From Candidatus Levybacteria bacterium CG_4_9_14_0_2_um_filter_35_21 (lineage in GTDB: Bacteria; Patescibacteriota; Microgenomatia; Levybacterales; UBA12049), in contig PFRF01000056.1 in NCBI GenBank assembly GCA_002788395.1, positions 1 through 45,925 of the forward strand: a stretch of 45,925 nucleotides of DNA, in the 5' to 3' direction. The notes beneath the pieces were generated by a model. It did no database searches. It had not been told where the DNA came from and saw only the letters and a program-made list of their open reading frames with translations. Positions 27,262-38,221 of the stretch are shown here, piece by piece. A program made the translations under genes and the position numbers. How positions within the stretch are numbered: the first letter of the stretch is position 1; every line of letters starts with the position of its first letter.

Positions 27262-29199
27262 TTAGTTTACTACTTCTCCTTCTACAGGTTCGTCGGCAGA
27301 AGTTTTGCCATCTTCTTCTTTTTCTTCTATTTTTTCTTCTTTTTGACCATTTGTTGTTGATTCCTGATCCTGTGTTGCTCCAGGCTGCTTACCTTGTGCT
27401 GAATCTTTCGAAGCATACATTGCTTGTCCAACTTTTTGCAATGATTCGGAAAGCTCTTTAGTTTTCGTCTCTAAATCTTCCTTCGAACCTGAGTCTAAAA
27501 CTCCCTTAAGGGCAGTTATTTTTTCTTCGATTTCCTTTTTTACATTATCATTAACCTTATCTCCTGCATCTTTAAGTGTTTTTTCTGCGGTAAAAATTAA
27601 TGAATCTGCTGCATTTTTTGATTCAACTTTTTCCTTTTTTTTGGCATCCTCGGAAGCATGCATTTCGGCTTCTTTGGTCATTTTTTCGACCTCTTCTTTA
27701 GTTAGCCCTGTTGATCCGGTAATTTTGATACTTTGTTCTTTTCCGGTCGCTTTGTCTGCTGCCTTAACATTTAATATTCCGCTTGCATCTATATCAAATG
27801 AAACTTCTACCTGTGGTACTCCTCTTGGAGCCGAAGGAATTCCGTCTAAGATAAATCTTCCGAGTGATTTATTGTCTGCAGCCATTGGTCTTTCTCCTTG
27901 CAAGACATTAATTTCTACCTGGGTTTGATTATCTGCCGCTGTTGAAAAAACTTGAGACTTAGAAGTTGGAATCGTCGTATTTTTGGTAATAAGCGGGGTC
28001 GAAACGCTTCCGAGTGTTTCTATTCCTAAAGTAAGTGGAGTTACATCTAATAATAAAACATCTTTAACTTCTCCCCCTAAAACGCCGCCTTGAATTGCTG
28101 CTCCCACTGCAACTACTTCGTCCGGATTAACCGATTTATTAGGCTCTTTGCCAAAGAATTTTGTAACTGATCCAATTACCTTTGGCATCCTGGTCATTCC
28201 ACCAACCAAGATAACTTCATCTATATTGGATTTACTAACCTTTGCATCTTTTAAAGCAACCTCTACCGGCTTTAAGGTTTTTTCTACTAAAGGCTCCACT
28301 ATTTGCTCTAACTTGGCTCTGCTTAAGCTCATTGTTAAATGGAGAGGACCATCTTTACCTTGAGTTATAAATGGTTGGTTAATTTGCGCTTCCTGCGAAC
28401 TTGAAAGTTCGATTTTTGCCTTCTCCGCAGATTCTCTTAATCTTTGTAAAGCCTGCGAATCTTTTCTTAAATCTACACCATTTTCTTTTTGGAATTGATC
28501 CGCGATGTAATCAATAATTACCTTGTCAAAATCATCTCCTCCCAAATGAGTATCTCCGTTTGTTGATTTTACCTCGTAAACTCCGTCTCCTAACTCAAGT
28601 ATGGAGATATCAAACGTTCCACCACCAAGATCATAAACCGCAATCGTGTGGGCATTTTTTTTGTCTAATCCATAGGCCAAAGCCGCTGCTGTTGGTTCGT
28701 TAATTATACGAAGAACCTCAAGTCCTGCAATCTCCCCAGCCTGTTTTGTTGCCTGACGCTGAGAATCGTCAAAATATGCAGGAACCGTAATTACAGCCTG
28801 GGTTACTTTTCCCCCCAAATAAGCCTCTGTATCTGCTTTAATTTTTTGCAAAATTATTGCCGATACTTCTTGAGGAGTAAACATTCTTCCTTCTACTTCG
28901 ACATCGGCCATCCCGTCCCGTCCTGATTTAATTGTGTAGGGAAGCCATTTTGCATCGAATTGAACAGATTCATCTTTAAACTTTTTGCCCATCAATCTCT
29001 TTATTGAGAAAATTGTGGTTTTTGGTTTTAAGACCATTTGTCTTTTTGCCACGTCACCCACGACGTGCGAAATCGGATCCACAACCGAAGGGATTGTATT
29101 TCTGCCTTCCGCCGAATGGATTACTTTTGGACTTCCGCCTTCCATCACTGCTACACAGGAATTTGTTGTTCCTAAATCTATTCCAATTATTTTTCCCAT
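27262..29199 (-). CDS. dnaK: Chaperone DnaK (HSP70)
   Basis: [50 protein letters not shown]. Confidence 0.98.
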   Translation of the reverse strand: MGKIIGIDLGTTNSCVAVMEGGSPKVIHSAEGRNTIPSVVDPISHVVGDVAKRQMVLKPKTTIFSIKRLMGKKFKDESVQFDAKWLPYTIKSGRDGMADVEVEGRMFTPQEVSAIILQKIKADTEAYLGGKVTQAVITVPAYFDDSQRQATKQAGEIAGLEVLRIINEPTAAALAYGLDKKNAHTIAVYDLGGGTFDISILELGDGVYEVKSTNGDTHLGGDDFDKVIIDYIADQFQKENGVDLRKDSQALQRLRESAEKAKIELSSSQEAQINQPFITQGKDGPLHLTMSLSRAKLEQIVEPLVEKTLKPVEVALKDAKVSKSNIDEVILVGGMTRMPKVIGSVTKFFGKEPNKSVNPDEVVAVGAAIQGGVLGGEVKDVLLLDVTPLTLGIETLGSVSTPLITKNTTIPTSKSQVFSTAADNQTQVEINVLQGERPMAADNKSLGRFILDGIPSAPRGVPQVEVSFDIDASGILNVKAADKATGKEQSIKITGSTGLTKEEVEKMTKEAEMHASEDAKKKEKVESKNAADSLIFTAEKTLKDAGDKVNDNVKKEIEEKITALKGVLDSGSKEDLETKTKELSESLQKVGQAMYASKDSAQGKQPGATQDQESTTNGQKEEKIEEKEEDGKTSADEPVEGEVVN

Positions 29200-29286
29200 A
29201 TTTCTCCTAAAATTTTAATATTTTTTTAATTAATTTTCAATATCCTTTTTTGTAATTTTGAATTTTAAATTCTGAATTTTAAATTG

Positions 29287-29766
29287 TTATTGTTGCTTTC
29301 CAACAATAACTTGTGCCGGTCTTAATATTCTATCATATAAAGTGTATCCTGCTTTTATCTCTTCTACCACTTTTCCTTCTCCTTGTCCTTGTCCTGAACC
29401 TGCCGAAGGATCTACCTCTGCCACATGCACACATTCCATTGTATTCGGATCAAAATCTTTTCCCACAGTTTCTATTTTTTTAATTCCTTCCTGCCCAAAT
29501 GCGTCTAAAAATGTTTTTATGCTTAGTATTACCCCTTCGTCTTTAGTGTGCTTCTCTGCCAAAATTAGAGAATCAAGAGCCGGAAGAATGCGTAAGAGTA
29601 ATTGCCTATTTGCTAATTTTACCCACTCTATTTTATCTTCCGCAACTCTTTTTTCTAAATTTTGATAATCTGCCAATGTGCGTTTAACCTGGTGTTCAAG
29701 CTCTTCGTTTTTTTTAATTAGCCCCTGGTCTTTATTCTCCTTTTTTTCTTCATTCTTTTTTTTCAT
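29287..29766 (-). CDS. grpE: Nucleotide exchange factor GrpE
   Basis: LADYQNLEKRVAEDK...FDPNTMECVHVAEVD...EEIKAGYTLYDRILRPAQVIVGKQ. Confidence 0.93.
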   Translation of the reverse strand: MKKKNEEKKENKDQGLIKKNEELEHQVKRTLADYQNLEKRVAEDKIEWVKLANRQLLLRILPALDSLILAEKHTKDEGVILSIKTFLDAFGQEGIKKIETVGKDFDPNTMECVHVAEVDPSAGSGQGQGEGKVVEEIKAGYTLYDRILRPAQVIVGKQQ

Positions 29767-29799
29767 TTTAAACTTTTAACTTTAAATTTTTATTTCTTG

Positions 29800-30531
29800 T
29801 TACCACCCTTTTGCTATTTCCTCTATTAAACCTCCAAAATATCTAACGGTAGGTACTACATTCGTATAATCAAGCCTGGTTGGACCAACAACTCCGATTT
29901 CTCCCGAGAGTCTCATTGGGGTCTGATATCTTGTAAAGACAAATCCATATGGACCTTGAAGTCTCGGACCCAATTCTTCACCGATCAAGACATGAATTTC
30001 TTCATCGTCTAAAACGTGAGAAAAAATATCTTTTATATATTCAAACTCATCGATTACGGAAAAAAGACTTTTAGTAACATCTATATCAAAAAATTCCGGA
30101 ACATCAAATATATTAGCATATCCTGCACAAAAAACATTACCGTCATCTGTTGTGGTAATTGCTAAAGATTTTGTTTTATCAGCCAAATTTTTTGTAAGCT
30201 GCTTCAAAAATATCTGTTCCTTATCTCTTACGTCCCAAACATTCTCCTTCAGCCCAACTTCTTCTGCTACGGACAATTCTTTTTCTTTCATAAGCTGTTT
30301 TACATAAAATTTCATTGCCTGTGAAGTTGGAACCCGTCCTGCAGAAGTATGCTGTTGTTTAAGATAACCAAGTTCTGCTAGCTTAACCATCTCGTTTCGG
30401 ATTGTTGCAGGAGATGCGGAAAGATTGTGCTTTTTTTCCAAGGTTTCCGAGCCAACAGCTTCCGCAGTATTAATGTATTCCTCAATAAGATTTCTTAAAA
30501 TTTCTACTTGTCTTTGTGTTAAATCGTGCAT
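29800..30531 (-). CDS. hrcA: Heat-inducible repressor HrcA (short form)
   Basis: N-terminal winged helix LTQRQVEILRNLIEEYINTAEAVGSETL...SPATIRNEMVKLAELGYLKQQHTSAGRVPT; C-terminal GVVGPTRLDYTNVVPTVRYFGGLIEEIAKGW; first gene of hrcA-grpE-dnaK-dnaJ. Confidence 0.93.
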   Translation of the reverse strand: MHDLTQRQVEILRNLIEEYINTAEAVGSETLEKKHNLSASPATIRNEMVKLAELGYLKQQHTSAGRVPTSQAMKFYVKQLMKEKELSVAEEVGLKENVWDVRDKEQIFLKQLTKNLADKTKSLAITTTDDGNVFCAGYANIFDVPEFFDIDVTKSLFSVIDEFEYIKDIFSHVLDDEEIHVLIGEELGPRLQGPYGFVFTRYQTPMRLSGEIGVVGPTRLDYTNVVPTVRYFGGLIEEIAKGW

Positions 30532-30578
30532 ATTCTTGTAAAGATGAATAATACACCCCGCGGTGCGTCATTAGCAGT

Positions 30579-30607
30579 ATAATAACACGACTGCCAATTC
30601 TTGTCAA
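30579..30607 (-). promoter_or_regulatory. Sigma70-type promoter upstream of hrcA
   Basis: Minus strand TTGACA-17 bp-TATTAT. Confidence 0.75.
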
Positions 30608-30721
30608 GAAGTAAATTTTGATCTACGATGAGAATTTTACATACACGCCTCTGGCGAAAGAGAATTCAATAAAAATAATTATCAGGAAGTAAACTTTCAA
30701 TAATCATGTTAGACTAATTTT

Positions 30722-31054
30722 ATGCGGAAAAAAAGAAAAATTATACCTTTTCTAATTAGTCTTATCTTTTTGGGGATAACTACTTATATTATTGTTAATT
30801 ACCCTCCTACGTTATCATTTTCCATTTTAAATTACAAATTTTCAATTTTTTACATTCTTTTTGTTTCTCTTTTTTTATTTGTAACTTGTTTTGTTGCCTA
30901 TTTTCTTAAAAATTTAAGGCGGGGTTTTTTTACAGCTCTTTTCGTGGCTGGATTTTTATTATTGAATTTTTACAAACTTGGACAACCGATTTTCATAATT
31001 CTTCTTATCACAATCTTCGTAGTTTTAGAGCTTCTCTTTACCAAAAGTAAATAA
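30722..31054 (+). CDS. Small membrane protein
   Basis: 110 aa with about four hydrophobic segments. Confidence 0.5.
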   Translation: MRKKRKIIPFLISLIFLGITTYIIVNYPPTLSFSILNYKFSIFYILFVSLFLFVTCFVAYFLKNLRRGFFTALFVAGFLLLNFYKLGQPIFIILLITIFVVLELLFTKSK

Positions 31055-31089
31055 TTAATTAATAAAAATAAATTATTGACAAATATCGA

Positions 31090-31112
31090 TTCAATGATTC
31101 AAACTATTAAAC
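31090..31112. promoter_or_regulatory. Diverged family A palindrome directly upstream of the TrpR-like gene
   Basis: TTCAATGATTCAAACTATTAAAC against TTCAATGATTCAAATCATTGAAC; ends 4 nt before the ATG. Confidence 0.6.
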
Positions 31113-31116
31113 TATA

Positions 31117-31575
31117 ATGGCAAAAATTTCAAAGCGGATTATCAACAAACACTTAGAGGGTCACATCTTTGAAGTTTTTATAAAAACACTGGCACAAACC
31201 AGTAACCCTGACGAGGTAAAAAATCTTATAGAGGATCTTCTTTCTCCTACTGAAAAAGTGATGCTTGTTAAAAGACTTGCAATCGCGGTTCTATTATCAA
31301 AGGGCTATACTTATAGCCAAATTGATAGCTCCCTAAAAGTTTCTCGTCCCACAATTATGACTGTTTCTTACTGGCTCAAAAATGGAAGAAGTGGTTATAG
31401 AAAAGCTGTAGAAAAAATTTTAAATAACCAGAAAAAGCAGACATTAATTGACGACATTGAGGAAATTGTATTACAGATAACTCCGCCAAAAATACACGAC
31501 AGCATTGCGTTTAAAAAGAAACAAAAACAAGGGAAAGAACTTTTTAAAAAAAAATTTAAAAAGAATTCTCTTTAG
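31117..31575 (+). CDS. TrpR-like/YerC-YecD family regulator (paralogue 1)
   Basis: LIEDLLSPTEKVMLVKRLAIAVLLSKGYTYSQIDSSLKVSRPTIMTVSYWLKNGRSGYRKAVEKIL matches the TrpR-superfamily HTH pattern. Confidence 0.8.
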   Translation: MAKISKRIINKHLEGHIFEVFIKTLAQTSNPDEVKNLIEDLLSPTEKVMLVKRLAIAVLLSKGYTYSQIDSSLKVSRPTIMTVSYWLKNGRSGYRKAVEKILNNQKKQTLIDDIEEIVLQITPPKIHDSIAFKKKQKQGKELFKKKFKKNSL

Positions 31576-31599
31576 TTCAATGATTTGAATCATTGAACT
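31574..31599. promoter_or_regulatory. Family A palindrome overlapping the stop codon of the TrpR-like gene
   Basis: AGTTCAATGATTTGAATCATTGAACT. Confidence 0.65.
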
Positions 31600-31694
31600 A
31601 ATAGTGAAGTTATTATAAATAATAGTAGAAAAAAGTTGTTGTTAAGATATCCGGCTTCGTTGTTTCATCCCTCCCTTTCTGTTAAAATTAGGCT

Positions 31695-33107
31695 ATGAAA
31701 AAATTTTATATAACAACTGCTATTGATTACGTTAACGACACTATTCACATAGGGCATGCTTTCCAAAAAATTGCAGCTGACAGCTTAGCTCGTTATTATC
31801 GGTTAAAAATTGGAGATGAAAACGTTTTTTTTCTAACCGGAACCGATGAATATGGGCAAAAAACCGAAAAGGCAGCCAAAAGCGCAGGCATTACTCCAAC
31901 TGAATTGGTAAAAAAGATTTCGGATTCAGATCAGAGGCAACAAGATAGTTTAAATATTTCTTACAACCGTTTTATTAGAACAACCGATCCTGATCATATG
32001 AAAGTTGCCCAAAAAATTTGGAAAAAAGTAGATACGTCAGGGGATATTTATCTGGGAGAATATAGCGGGCTTTATTGCGGGGGGTGCGAAGCATATTATA
32101 CCGAAGATGATTTAATAAACGGTCAGTGCCCATTTCATCCGAATCTAAAAATACAAAAAGTTACCGAAGAAAATTACTTTTTCCGCTGGAGTAAATATAA
32201 AGATTTTTTAATTAACTATATTAAAGATAATCCTAATTTTATTTTTCCCAAACACCGTGCCAACGAAATGCTGGAGTTTGCCAAAAACATTAAAGACATT
32301 CCAATCTCCCGCAAGCATTTTAAATGGGGTATTCCTGTTCCGGAGCACCCTGAGCAAGTTATTTATGTTTGGTTTGACGCTTTAATAAACTATATTTCGG
32401 GTATTGGATACTTGGAAAATAAAAAATTATTTGAAAAATTCTGGCCGGCAGATATCCACATTTTAGGCAAGGATAACTTGCGTTGGCACTCTCTTTTATG
32501 GACAGCAATGTTAAAATCCTCCGGAATTGATCTTCCAAAAACAATTATTATTAACGGATTTTTAAATATTAACGGGCAAAAAATTAGCAAATCTTTAGGT
32601 AATGTTATTAAACCAACCGATTGGATAGAAAAATACGGCGCCGATGCAGTCCGTTATTATCTTTTAAGATACACTGTTTTAACCGAAGATGGTGATATTT
32701 CCGAAAAAAAATTAATCCAAGCTTACAACTCCGACTTGGCAAATGGCTTGGGAAATTTATGCTCAAGAGTTGCAAAGCTTGCGGAAAAAGTAGGATTGGA
32801 GATGGAAAATGGGGAGAAAAAATTAGATCCTAAAGTAGAAAAAGCAATCGAAGATTTTCAACTTCATGAAGCTTTAAAAATCATTTGGAGAAAAATAAGT
32901 GAAATAGATAAAAAATTAAATCAGGAAGAACCTTGGAAAATTTTAGACGAAAAAATACTTAAAGAAAAATTAATTAACTACTCAAAGGGAATTGTAGAAG
33001 CAGTTGTTAATCTAAAACCATTTCTCCCTGAAACTGCTAAAAAAATACTAAATCAATATGATGGAAAAATTACTTCCCAACCTCCTTTATTTCCAAGAAT
33101 TAAATAA
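31695..33107 (+). CDS. metG: Methionyl-tRNA synthetase
   Basis: YITTAIDYVNDTIHIGHAFQ; FLTGTDEYGQK; KDNLRWHSLLW; GQKISKSLGNVI. Confidence 0.95.
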   Translation: MKKFYITTAIDYVNDTIHIGHAFQKIAADSLARYYRLKIGDENVFFLTGTDEYGQKTEKAAKSAGITPTELVKKISDSDQRQQDSLNISYNRFIRTTDPDHMKVAQKIWKKVDTSGDIYLGEYSGLYCGGCEAYYTEDDLINGQCPFHPNLKIQKVTEENYFFRWSKYKDFLINYIKDNPNFIFPKHRANEMLEFAKNIKDIPISRKHFKWGIPVPEHPEQVIYVWFDALINYISGIGYLENKKLFEKFWPADIHILGKDNLRWHSLLWTAMLKSSGIDLPKTIIINGFLNINGQKISKSLGNVIKPTDWIEKYGADAVRYYLLRYTVLTEDGDISEKKLIQAYNSDLANGLGNLCSRVAKLAEKVGLEMENGEKKLDPKVEKAIEDFQLHEALKIIWRKISEIDKKLNQEEPWKILDEKILKEKLINYSKGIVEAVVNLKPFLPETAKKILNQYDGKITSQPPLFPRIK

Positions 33108-33111
33108 GTTT

Positions 33112-33906
33112 ATGATAGATGCACATTGTCATTTAAATTTTCAGACCTTTGTAAGTGATGTTGAGGAAGTTATAGGAAGAGCAAAAGATAAAGATATAAA
33201 TATTATTAATGTTGGTACCGCTCTCGACTCTAGTAAAACCGCAATTGAGCTTGCCGAAAAATATCCTGGGCTTTATGCAACAGTCGGAATTCATCCTCAT
33301 CATGCAGATAAATTAGAACTCAACTGGGAAGTTGAATTTGAAAAATTGGCAAAACATCCAAAAGTTGTTGCAATCGGAGAAACAGGAATTGACTATTTCC
33401 GTTACGAGTCAAATGGCATTACCAACAAAAATTTACAAAGAAAACTTTTTGCAAAACAAATAAAAATTGCACATAGATTAGATCTTCCTTTAATGATTCA
33501 TAACCGTCAGGCTGGAGAAGATATTTTGAAAGTTTTAAATGAAAATAAACCTCTCTTAAAAAATCTTCCCGGACTTTTTCACTGTTTTTCCGGAGACGTT
33601 GAGTTTTTAAAAAAAGTCTTAAACCTTGGTTTTTATGTTGGTTTTGATGGAAATATAACCTATCCCGGAATTGCCAAAGGAGAAACAACTGCTCTTTTTG
33701 ATCTAATAAAATATGCTCCGATAGATAAAATAATTTCCGAAACAGATTCGCCATATCTAACTCCAATTCCCCACCGTGGAGAAAGAAACGAGCCTTCTTT
33801 TGTAAAGTTTGTTGTGGAATTTATTGCCGAAGTTAAAAATCTTACGAAAAAAGAAGTAGCAGAAAAAACAAGCAAAAATGCTACAAATCTGTTTAGGCTT
33901 TCTTAA
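33112..33906 (+). CDS. tatD: TatD family metal-dependent hydrolase/DNase
   Basis: MIDAHCHLNF; ATVGIHPHHAD; AIGETGIDYFR; IHNRQAGEDIL; ETDSPYLTP. Start at 33112 preferred over 33058. Confidence 0.9.
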   Translation: MIDAHCHLNFQTFVSDVEEVIGRAKDKDINIINVGTALDSSKTAIELAEKYPGLYATVGIHPHHADKLELNWEVEFEKLAKHPKVVAIGETGIDYFRYESNGITNKNLQRKLFAKQIKIAHRLDLPLMIHNRQAGEDILKVLNENKPLLKNLPGLFHCFSGDVEFLKKVLNLGFYVGFDGNITYPGIAKGETTALFDLIKYAPIDKIISETDSPYLTPIPHRGERNEPSFVKFVVEFIAEVKNLTKKEVAEKTSKNATNLFRLS

Positions 33907-35121
33907 AAACACTAAGATACCATTTAATATAATTAGGAAGCCATTTAAGTAATTTAAAATTTGACTTACCCTCTTCACGATCTCTCCAGACTGTTGGAAT
34001 TTCAGTAATTTTATATCCTAATTTATGTGCCTTCAACAATATCTCGAGTGAATACTCAAAACCGCTGGTACTTTCAATTTTTATATTTTTAAAAATTTCT
34101 TTTTTATACATCTTATAAGCGTTCGTTGGATCAAGAGTAGAAATTTTAAATATATAATGAAGTGTAAATCCTGCCGTTTTTGACAAAAAAGTTTTTAAAC
34201 GAGGTCCTCCAATTTTTCTTCCCTTTGGCATGTAACGAGAAGCACATATTACATCAAATCCTTCTTGTGATAATTTATACATTTGGTCAATTTGCGTAAT
34301 ATCATCCGATAAGTCTGCCATTAAAACCACAATTACTTCTCCTTTTGATTTTTTAAAACCTGTTCTAATGGCATTCATTACTCCTCTACCATTTCTTGAA
34401 TTATTTTTAATTAGGAAAATGTTTTTTAATTTATTGTTTTTAATGTAATTTGTAGCAATTATTACGGTTGGATCATTATCTAAATCGTATATTATGAGGA
34501 TTTCGCAAGACGTTTTTACTTCCTTCCCAACCTTTGCGCGCTCTTCTCCTATTCCAACACAATTGAATTGACGAACAATCGTATAGGGTAACTTATATTG
34601 TTCCCAAGCACCCTTAGCAAAATATTCACAGGCAAATTTTTGGAATCCATATGTCGACAAGGGTGGAGGTATTTTGGAGACCTCATCTTCTTTTGTCGGG
34701 AATTTATCCGTCAATTCATAAACCATACTCGAAGAAATTACGGTTATTTTTTTCAATTTTTTATTTAAAAATGCATCAATTGCGACGTCAAAAGTAGAAG
34801 CAATAATACGCTCGTTTTCTGCAATAAGATCATAAGCAAATTCATGAAAATAACTAATTCCACCGATTTTTGCCGCACCCGCAATTAGATGATCGCAATC
34901 TTTTAAGAGCTCTTTTAATAATTTTGTATTTTTTATGTCTCCCTTTACAAGGGAATAACGAGGATTTTTATCATAGCTCTTTTCGATTAACCCATATTTG
35001 GAAAAATTATCTATACCAATAACCGTATTTCCCCTCTTAAGTAATTCTTCTACAACATATCCGCCTATAAAGCCTGCAGATCCCGTAACGAGTATTTTTT
35101 GCCTGATTTTCCTTTATTCAT
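33893..35121 (-). pseudogene. Chimeric ORF: NAD-dependent epimerase N-terminus fused to an N-terminally truncated GT2 glycosyltransferase
   Basis: Frame open 33893-35113: KILVTGSAGFIGGYVVEELLKRGNTVIGID...SSSMVYELTDKFPTKE...STYGFQKFACEYF...NCVGIGEERA runs into EILIIYDLDNDPT...GRGVMNAIRTGFKKSKGEVIVVLMADLSDD. ATG at 35121 joins only across an A6 run. Confidence 0.7.
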
Positions 35122-35258
35122 AGCCCCTTACTAAATATTGATTTTAAGATTGGTATAGTCTAAGATCTTTATGTCAATAAATCAAGCTATAAAGGTAGTC
35201 TTTTAGACATAAGCTTATTGAAAAATCATCAGAAAACGCTCATACTTTATTTTATACA

Positions 35259-36752
35259 ATGACCAGTTTTTTTCAAAAAATTTTTTCTCGTTATCCCGTA
35301 AAAACAACCAGAGTTTTAGAAATAATTCCGGGATTTTTGTCGTGGACACTTATCCTTTTCCCTGTCTGGGGATCACTTCTTATTCCCTACACTGTTGCCT
35401 ATTTTATTCTTTTTTATGACGTTTATTGGTTTTACAAGTCCTTTTCCCTAGTAATTAACTCTTATATTGCTACTAATAAAATAAAAGAGGCAGAACAAAT
35501 AAATTGGCTTAAAAAAGCAGTTGAATTTGAAAACTTTAATAAAATTTCACACGTAGTTGTAATTCCGAATTATAGAGAAACCTTAAATAAACTTAGAGAA
35601 ACTCTAGCTGCAATTTCCGAGCAGACTTTCCCAACAGAAAAAATTTTTATAGTATTGGGAATGGAAGAACGAGAGAAAAATATTAAGGAAAAAGCAAATA
35701 TTTTAATAAATGAGTTTAAAGATAAATTCGGCGATGTTATCGCAACTTATCATCCGGATATCGAGGGCGAAGTTAAAGGCAAATCTTCCAATGAGGCATA
35801 CGCGGGAAAATACGCTTACAAAAAATTAGTTGAGGAAAAGGTTATAGAAATTGATTATGCAACGATTTCTTCCGTTGATGCAGATTCAATTTTTGATAAA
35901 CAATATTTTGCCTACTTAGCTTATTTATTCTTAAAAGACGACAAACCTTACAATAAATTTTGGCAATCTGCCGGAGTTTTTTATAATAACTTTTGGAAAG
36001 TTCCCGCTCCTGTAAGAGTAATTTCTTTTTTTGGTAGTCTTTGGAGAATAGCTGTTTTGGTTCAGAAGGACCGTTTAGTTGCGCATTCCACATATTCACT
36101 CTCTTTTAGAATGCTTCATGAAATCGGCTATTGGGACGTGGACGTAATACCTGAAGATTATAGAGTATTCTATAAAGCATTTTATATGCGTAAAGGGGAA
36201 CTTTGGGTGGAGCCAATTTTTTTAAAGACTTCTATGGATTCTCCGCTTGCCTCGACTTACCTGAAAACTTTAAAGACAAAATATGAACAAGAAGAACGCT
36301 GGTCTTGGGGAGTATCGGATAATCCCGTTTTTATAAAATGGTGGCTGACCGTACCTGATGTCCCTTTTGTCAGAAAAACAATGATGCTTTACCATGTCCT
36401 ACTGGATCACTTACTTTGGCCCGTTAACTGGTTTATTATTACTATTGCTGCAAACGTAATGCCCTTTATAAATCCTATTTTTTCCAGAACTGCTCTTGGA
36501 TACAATCTTCCCAAACTTGCCGGATTTATTCTAACTTTCTGTTTATTTGCTCTTCTTGCTATGATTGTAATAGATTTTAAAAATAGACCAAAAAAATATT
36601 CTGCTTCTATGACAAGACAATTTTTATTTCCGCTTGAATTTATGCTTTTACCCATTGCCGGATTTTTTCTCTCCACACTACCTGCAATAATTTCCCATAC
36701 TAAACTTATGCTTGGAAAAAGGTTAGAATATAAGGTAACAGAAAAAATATGA
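35259..36752 (+). CDS. Membrane-bound glycosyltransferase family 2-like protein
   Basis: SHVVVIPNYRETLNKLRETLAAISEQ; ISSVDADSIFD; IPEDYRVFYKAFY; C-terminal TMs. Confidence 0.75.
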   Translation: MTSFFQKIFSRYPVKTTRVLEIIPGFLSWTLILFPVWGSLLIPYTVAYFILFYDVYWFYKSFSLVINSYIATNKIKEAEQINWLKKAVEFENFNKISHVVVIPNYRETLNKLRETLAAISEQTFPTEKIFIVLGMEEREKNIKEKANILINEFKDKFGDVIATYHPDIEGEVKGKSSNEAYAGKYAYKKLVEEKVIEIDYATISSVDADSIFDKQYFAYLAYLFLKDDKPYNKFWQSAGVFYNNFWKVPAPVRVISFFGSLWRIAVLVQKDRLVAHSTYSLSFRMLHEIGYWDVDVIPEDYRVFYKAFYMRKGELWVEPIFLKTSMDSPLASTYLKTLKTKYEQEERWSWGVSDNPVFIKWWLTVPDVPFVRKTMMLYHVLLDHLLWPVNWFIITIAANVMPFINPIFSRTALGYNLPKLAGFILTFCLFALLAMIVIDFKNRPKKYSASMTRQFLFPLEFMLLPIAGFFLSTLPAIISHTKLMLGKRLEYKVTEKI

Positions 36753-38221
36753 GAGTATTAAAAAAACTTGAAAAAAAATTTGGGACATGGTTTTTAATTT
36801 TTGTTTCGTTTATCTTTTTTGTATTTCGTCTCCCATCTCTTTTTGAACCATATTGGTATGGAGACGAAGGCATTTATCAAACACTTGGCATTGGCATAAA
36901 TCACGGCAGACTTTTATATAGAGATATTTTCGACAATAAACCTCCTCTTCTTTATCTTCTTTACAGCTTTTTTAGTTCCGATCAGTTCATGGTTAGATTG
37001 GCAAACCTTTTTTTTGGAATTCTGGCGGTAATTATTTTCTTTATTTTAGTAAATAAACTCTTTAAAAGTAAACTATCCGTATATTCATCTACCGGATTCT
37101 TTGCTTTTTTACTTGCCATTCCTTTACTTGAGGGGAATATCGCAAATGCCGAAAATTTTATGCTTTTCCCTTTAATTCTGGCCGGGTATTTAATTTTTTC
37201 TGCCTGTCAAAAATTAAATTATAAAGTTTTTTTTGTTTCAGGACTTTTAGTTGGAATTGCATTTCTTTTTAAAATCGTTGCTATTTTTGATTTTGCAGCA
37301 TTTTTTGTTTTTTTACTTTTTTCGGATATTAATTTTAGATTTTCCAAATTAATAAACAAAAAATATCTTATTTGTCTTTTAGACAAAGCTTTCCTTTTTA
37401 TTCTTGCCTTTTTAGTTCCCATTTCTCTGACTATTTTATTTTTTTATATTTCAGGTGGATTTTCCTACTTTTTAAAAGCAACTCTTTTTTCTAATGTTGG
37501 ATATGTTGGATATGGCAATCGTTTTATAATTCCACAGGGACTTTTGATCCTAAAGCTTTTAATACTCGCTTTTTTTTCTTTTTTTGTTTTTGCAAAAAGA
37601 AAAAGTTTAGAACTGGAGGGGGTATTTATTTTTCTTTGGCTTGGATTTTCTTTATTTAATGCTTTCTTCTCTCAACGACCTTATACACATTATCTTTTAG
37701 TTTTACTACCAAGTTTTTCTCTTTTGATCGGATTTATTTTTACTAATAAAAAATGGCGGAATTCTTCTACTGTTCTTCTTTTGCTAATTGCCTACCTTGT
37801 ATTTAATAATTTTTATCTTTTTAATAAAGTCGTACCTTACTATGAAAACTTTCTAAATTTTGCTGATGGAAAAAAGAGCTTAAGCGCATATCAGGGATTC
37901 TTTGATAGAAGAACCCCAATAGATTATCAGATTGCAGATTATCTTAGACCAAGATTAAAAGAAAATGACAATGTTTTTATTTGGGGTAATAACGCTCAAG
38001 TTTATAAATTATTAGAAAAATTACCACCCGGAAGATATGCTGCTGCATATCATATCTCTAACTATAAAGATGGCATGGATGATACAGCCGGAGGGCTTGC
38101 GAAAAATAAGCCTAAATTTATTATTTTAATGCCAAATGTAAAAGCATATCCTTTTTTACTTTCGGACTTTAAGCAGAGTATTATACTTTACGACGTCTCT
38201 ATCTATGAAAAGATTTTTTAA
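36749..38221 (+). CDS. GT39/ArnT/PMT-like polytopic glycosyltransferase
   Basis: FRLPSLFEPYWYGDEGIYQTLGIGINHGRLLYRDIFDNKPPLLYLLY plus multiple TMs; ATGA overlap with the previous gene. Confidence 0.75.
   Translation: MRVLKKLEKKFGTWFLIFVSFIFFVFRLPSLFEPYWYGDEGIYQTLGIGINHGRLLYRDIFDNKPPLLYLLYSFFSSDQFMVRLANLFFGILAVIIFFILVNKLFKSKLSVYSSTGFFAFLLAIPLLEGNIANAENFMLFPLILAGYLIFSACQKLNYKVFFVSGLLVGIAFLFKIVAIFDFAAFFVFLLFSDINFRFSKLINKKYLICLLDKAFLFILAFLVPISLTILFFYISGGFSYFLKATLFSNVGYVGYGNRFIIPQGLLILKLLILAFFSFFVFAKRKSLELEGVFIFLWLGFSLFNAFFSQRPYTHYLLVLLPSFSLLIGFIFTNKKWRNSSTVLLLLIAYLVFNNFYLFNKVVPYYENFLNFADGKKSLSAYQGFFDRRTPIDYQIADYLRPRLKENDNVFIWGNNAQVYKLLEKLPPGRYAAAYHISNYKDGMDDTAGGLAKNKPKFIILMPNVKAYPFLLSDFKQSIILYDVSIYEKIF

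Noticed and set aside
33058-33111. TatD start at 33058 overlapping metG
   Set aside because: MIDAHCHLNF at 33112 is the conserved TatD N-terminus.
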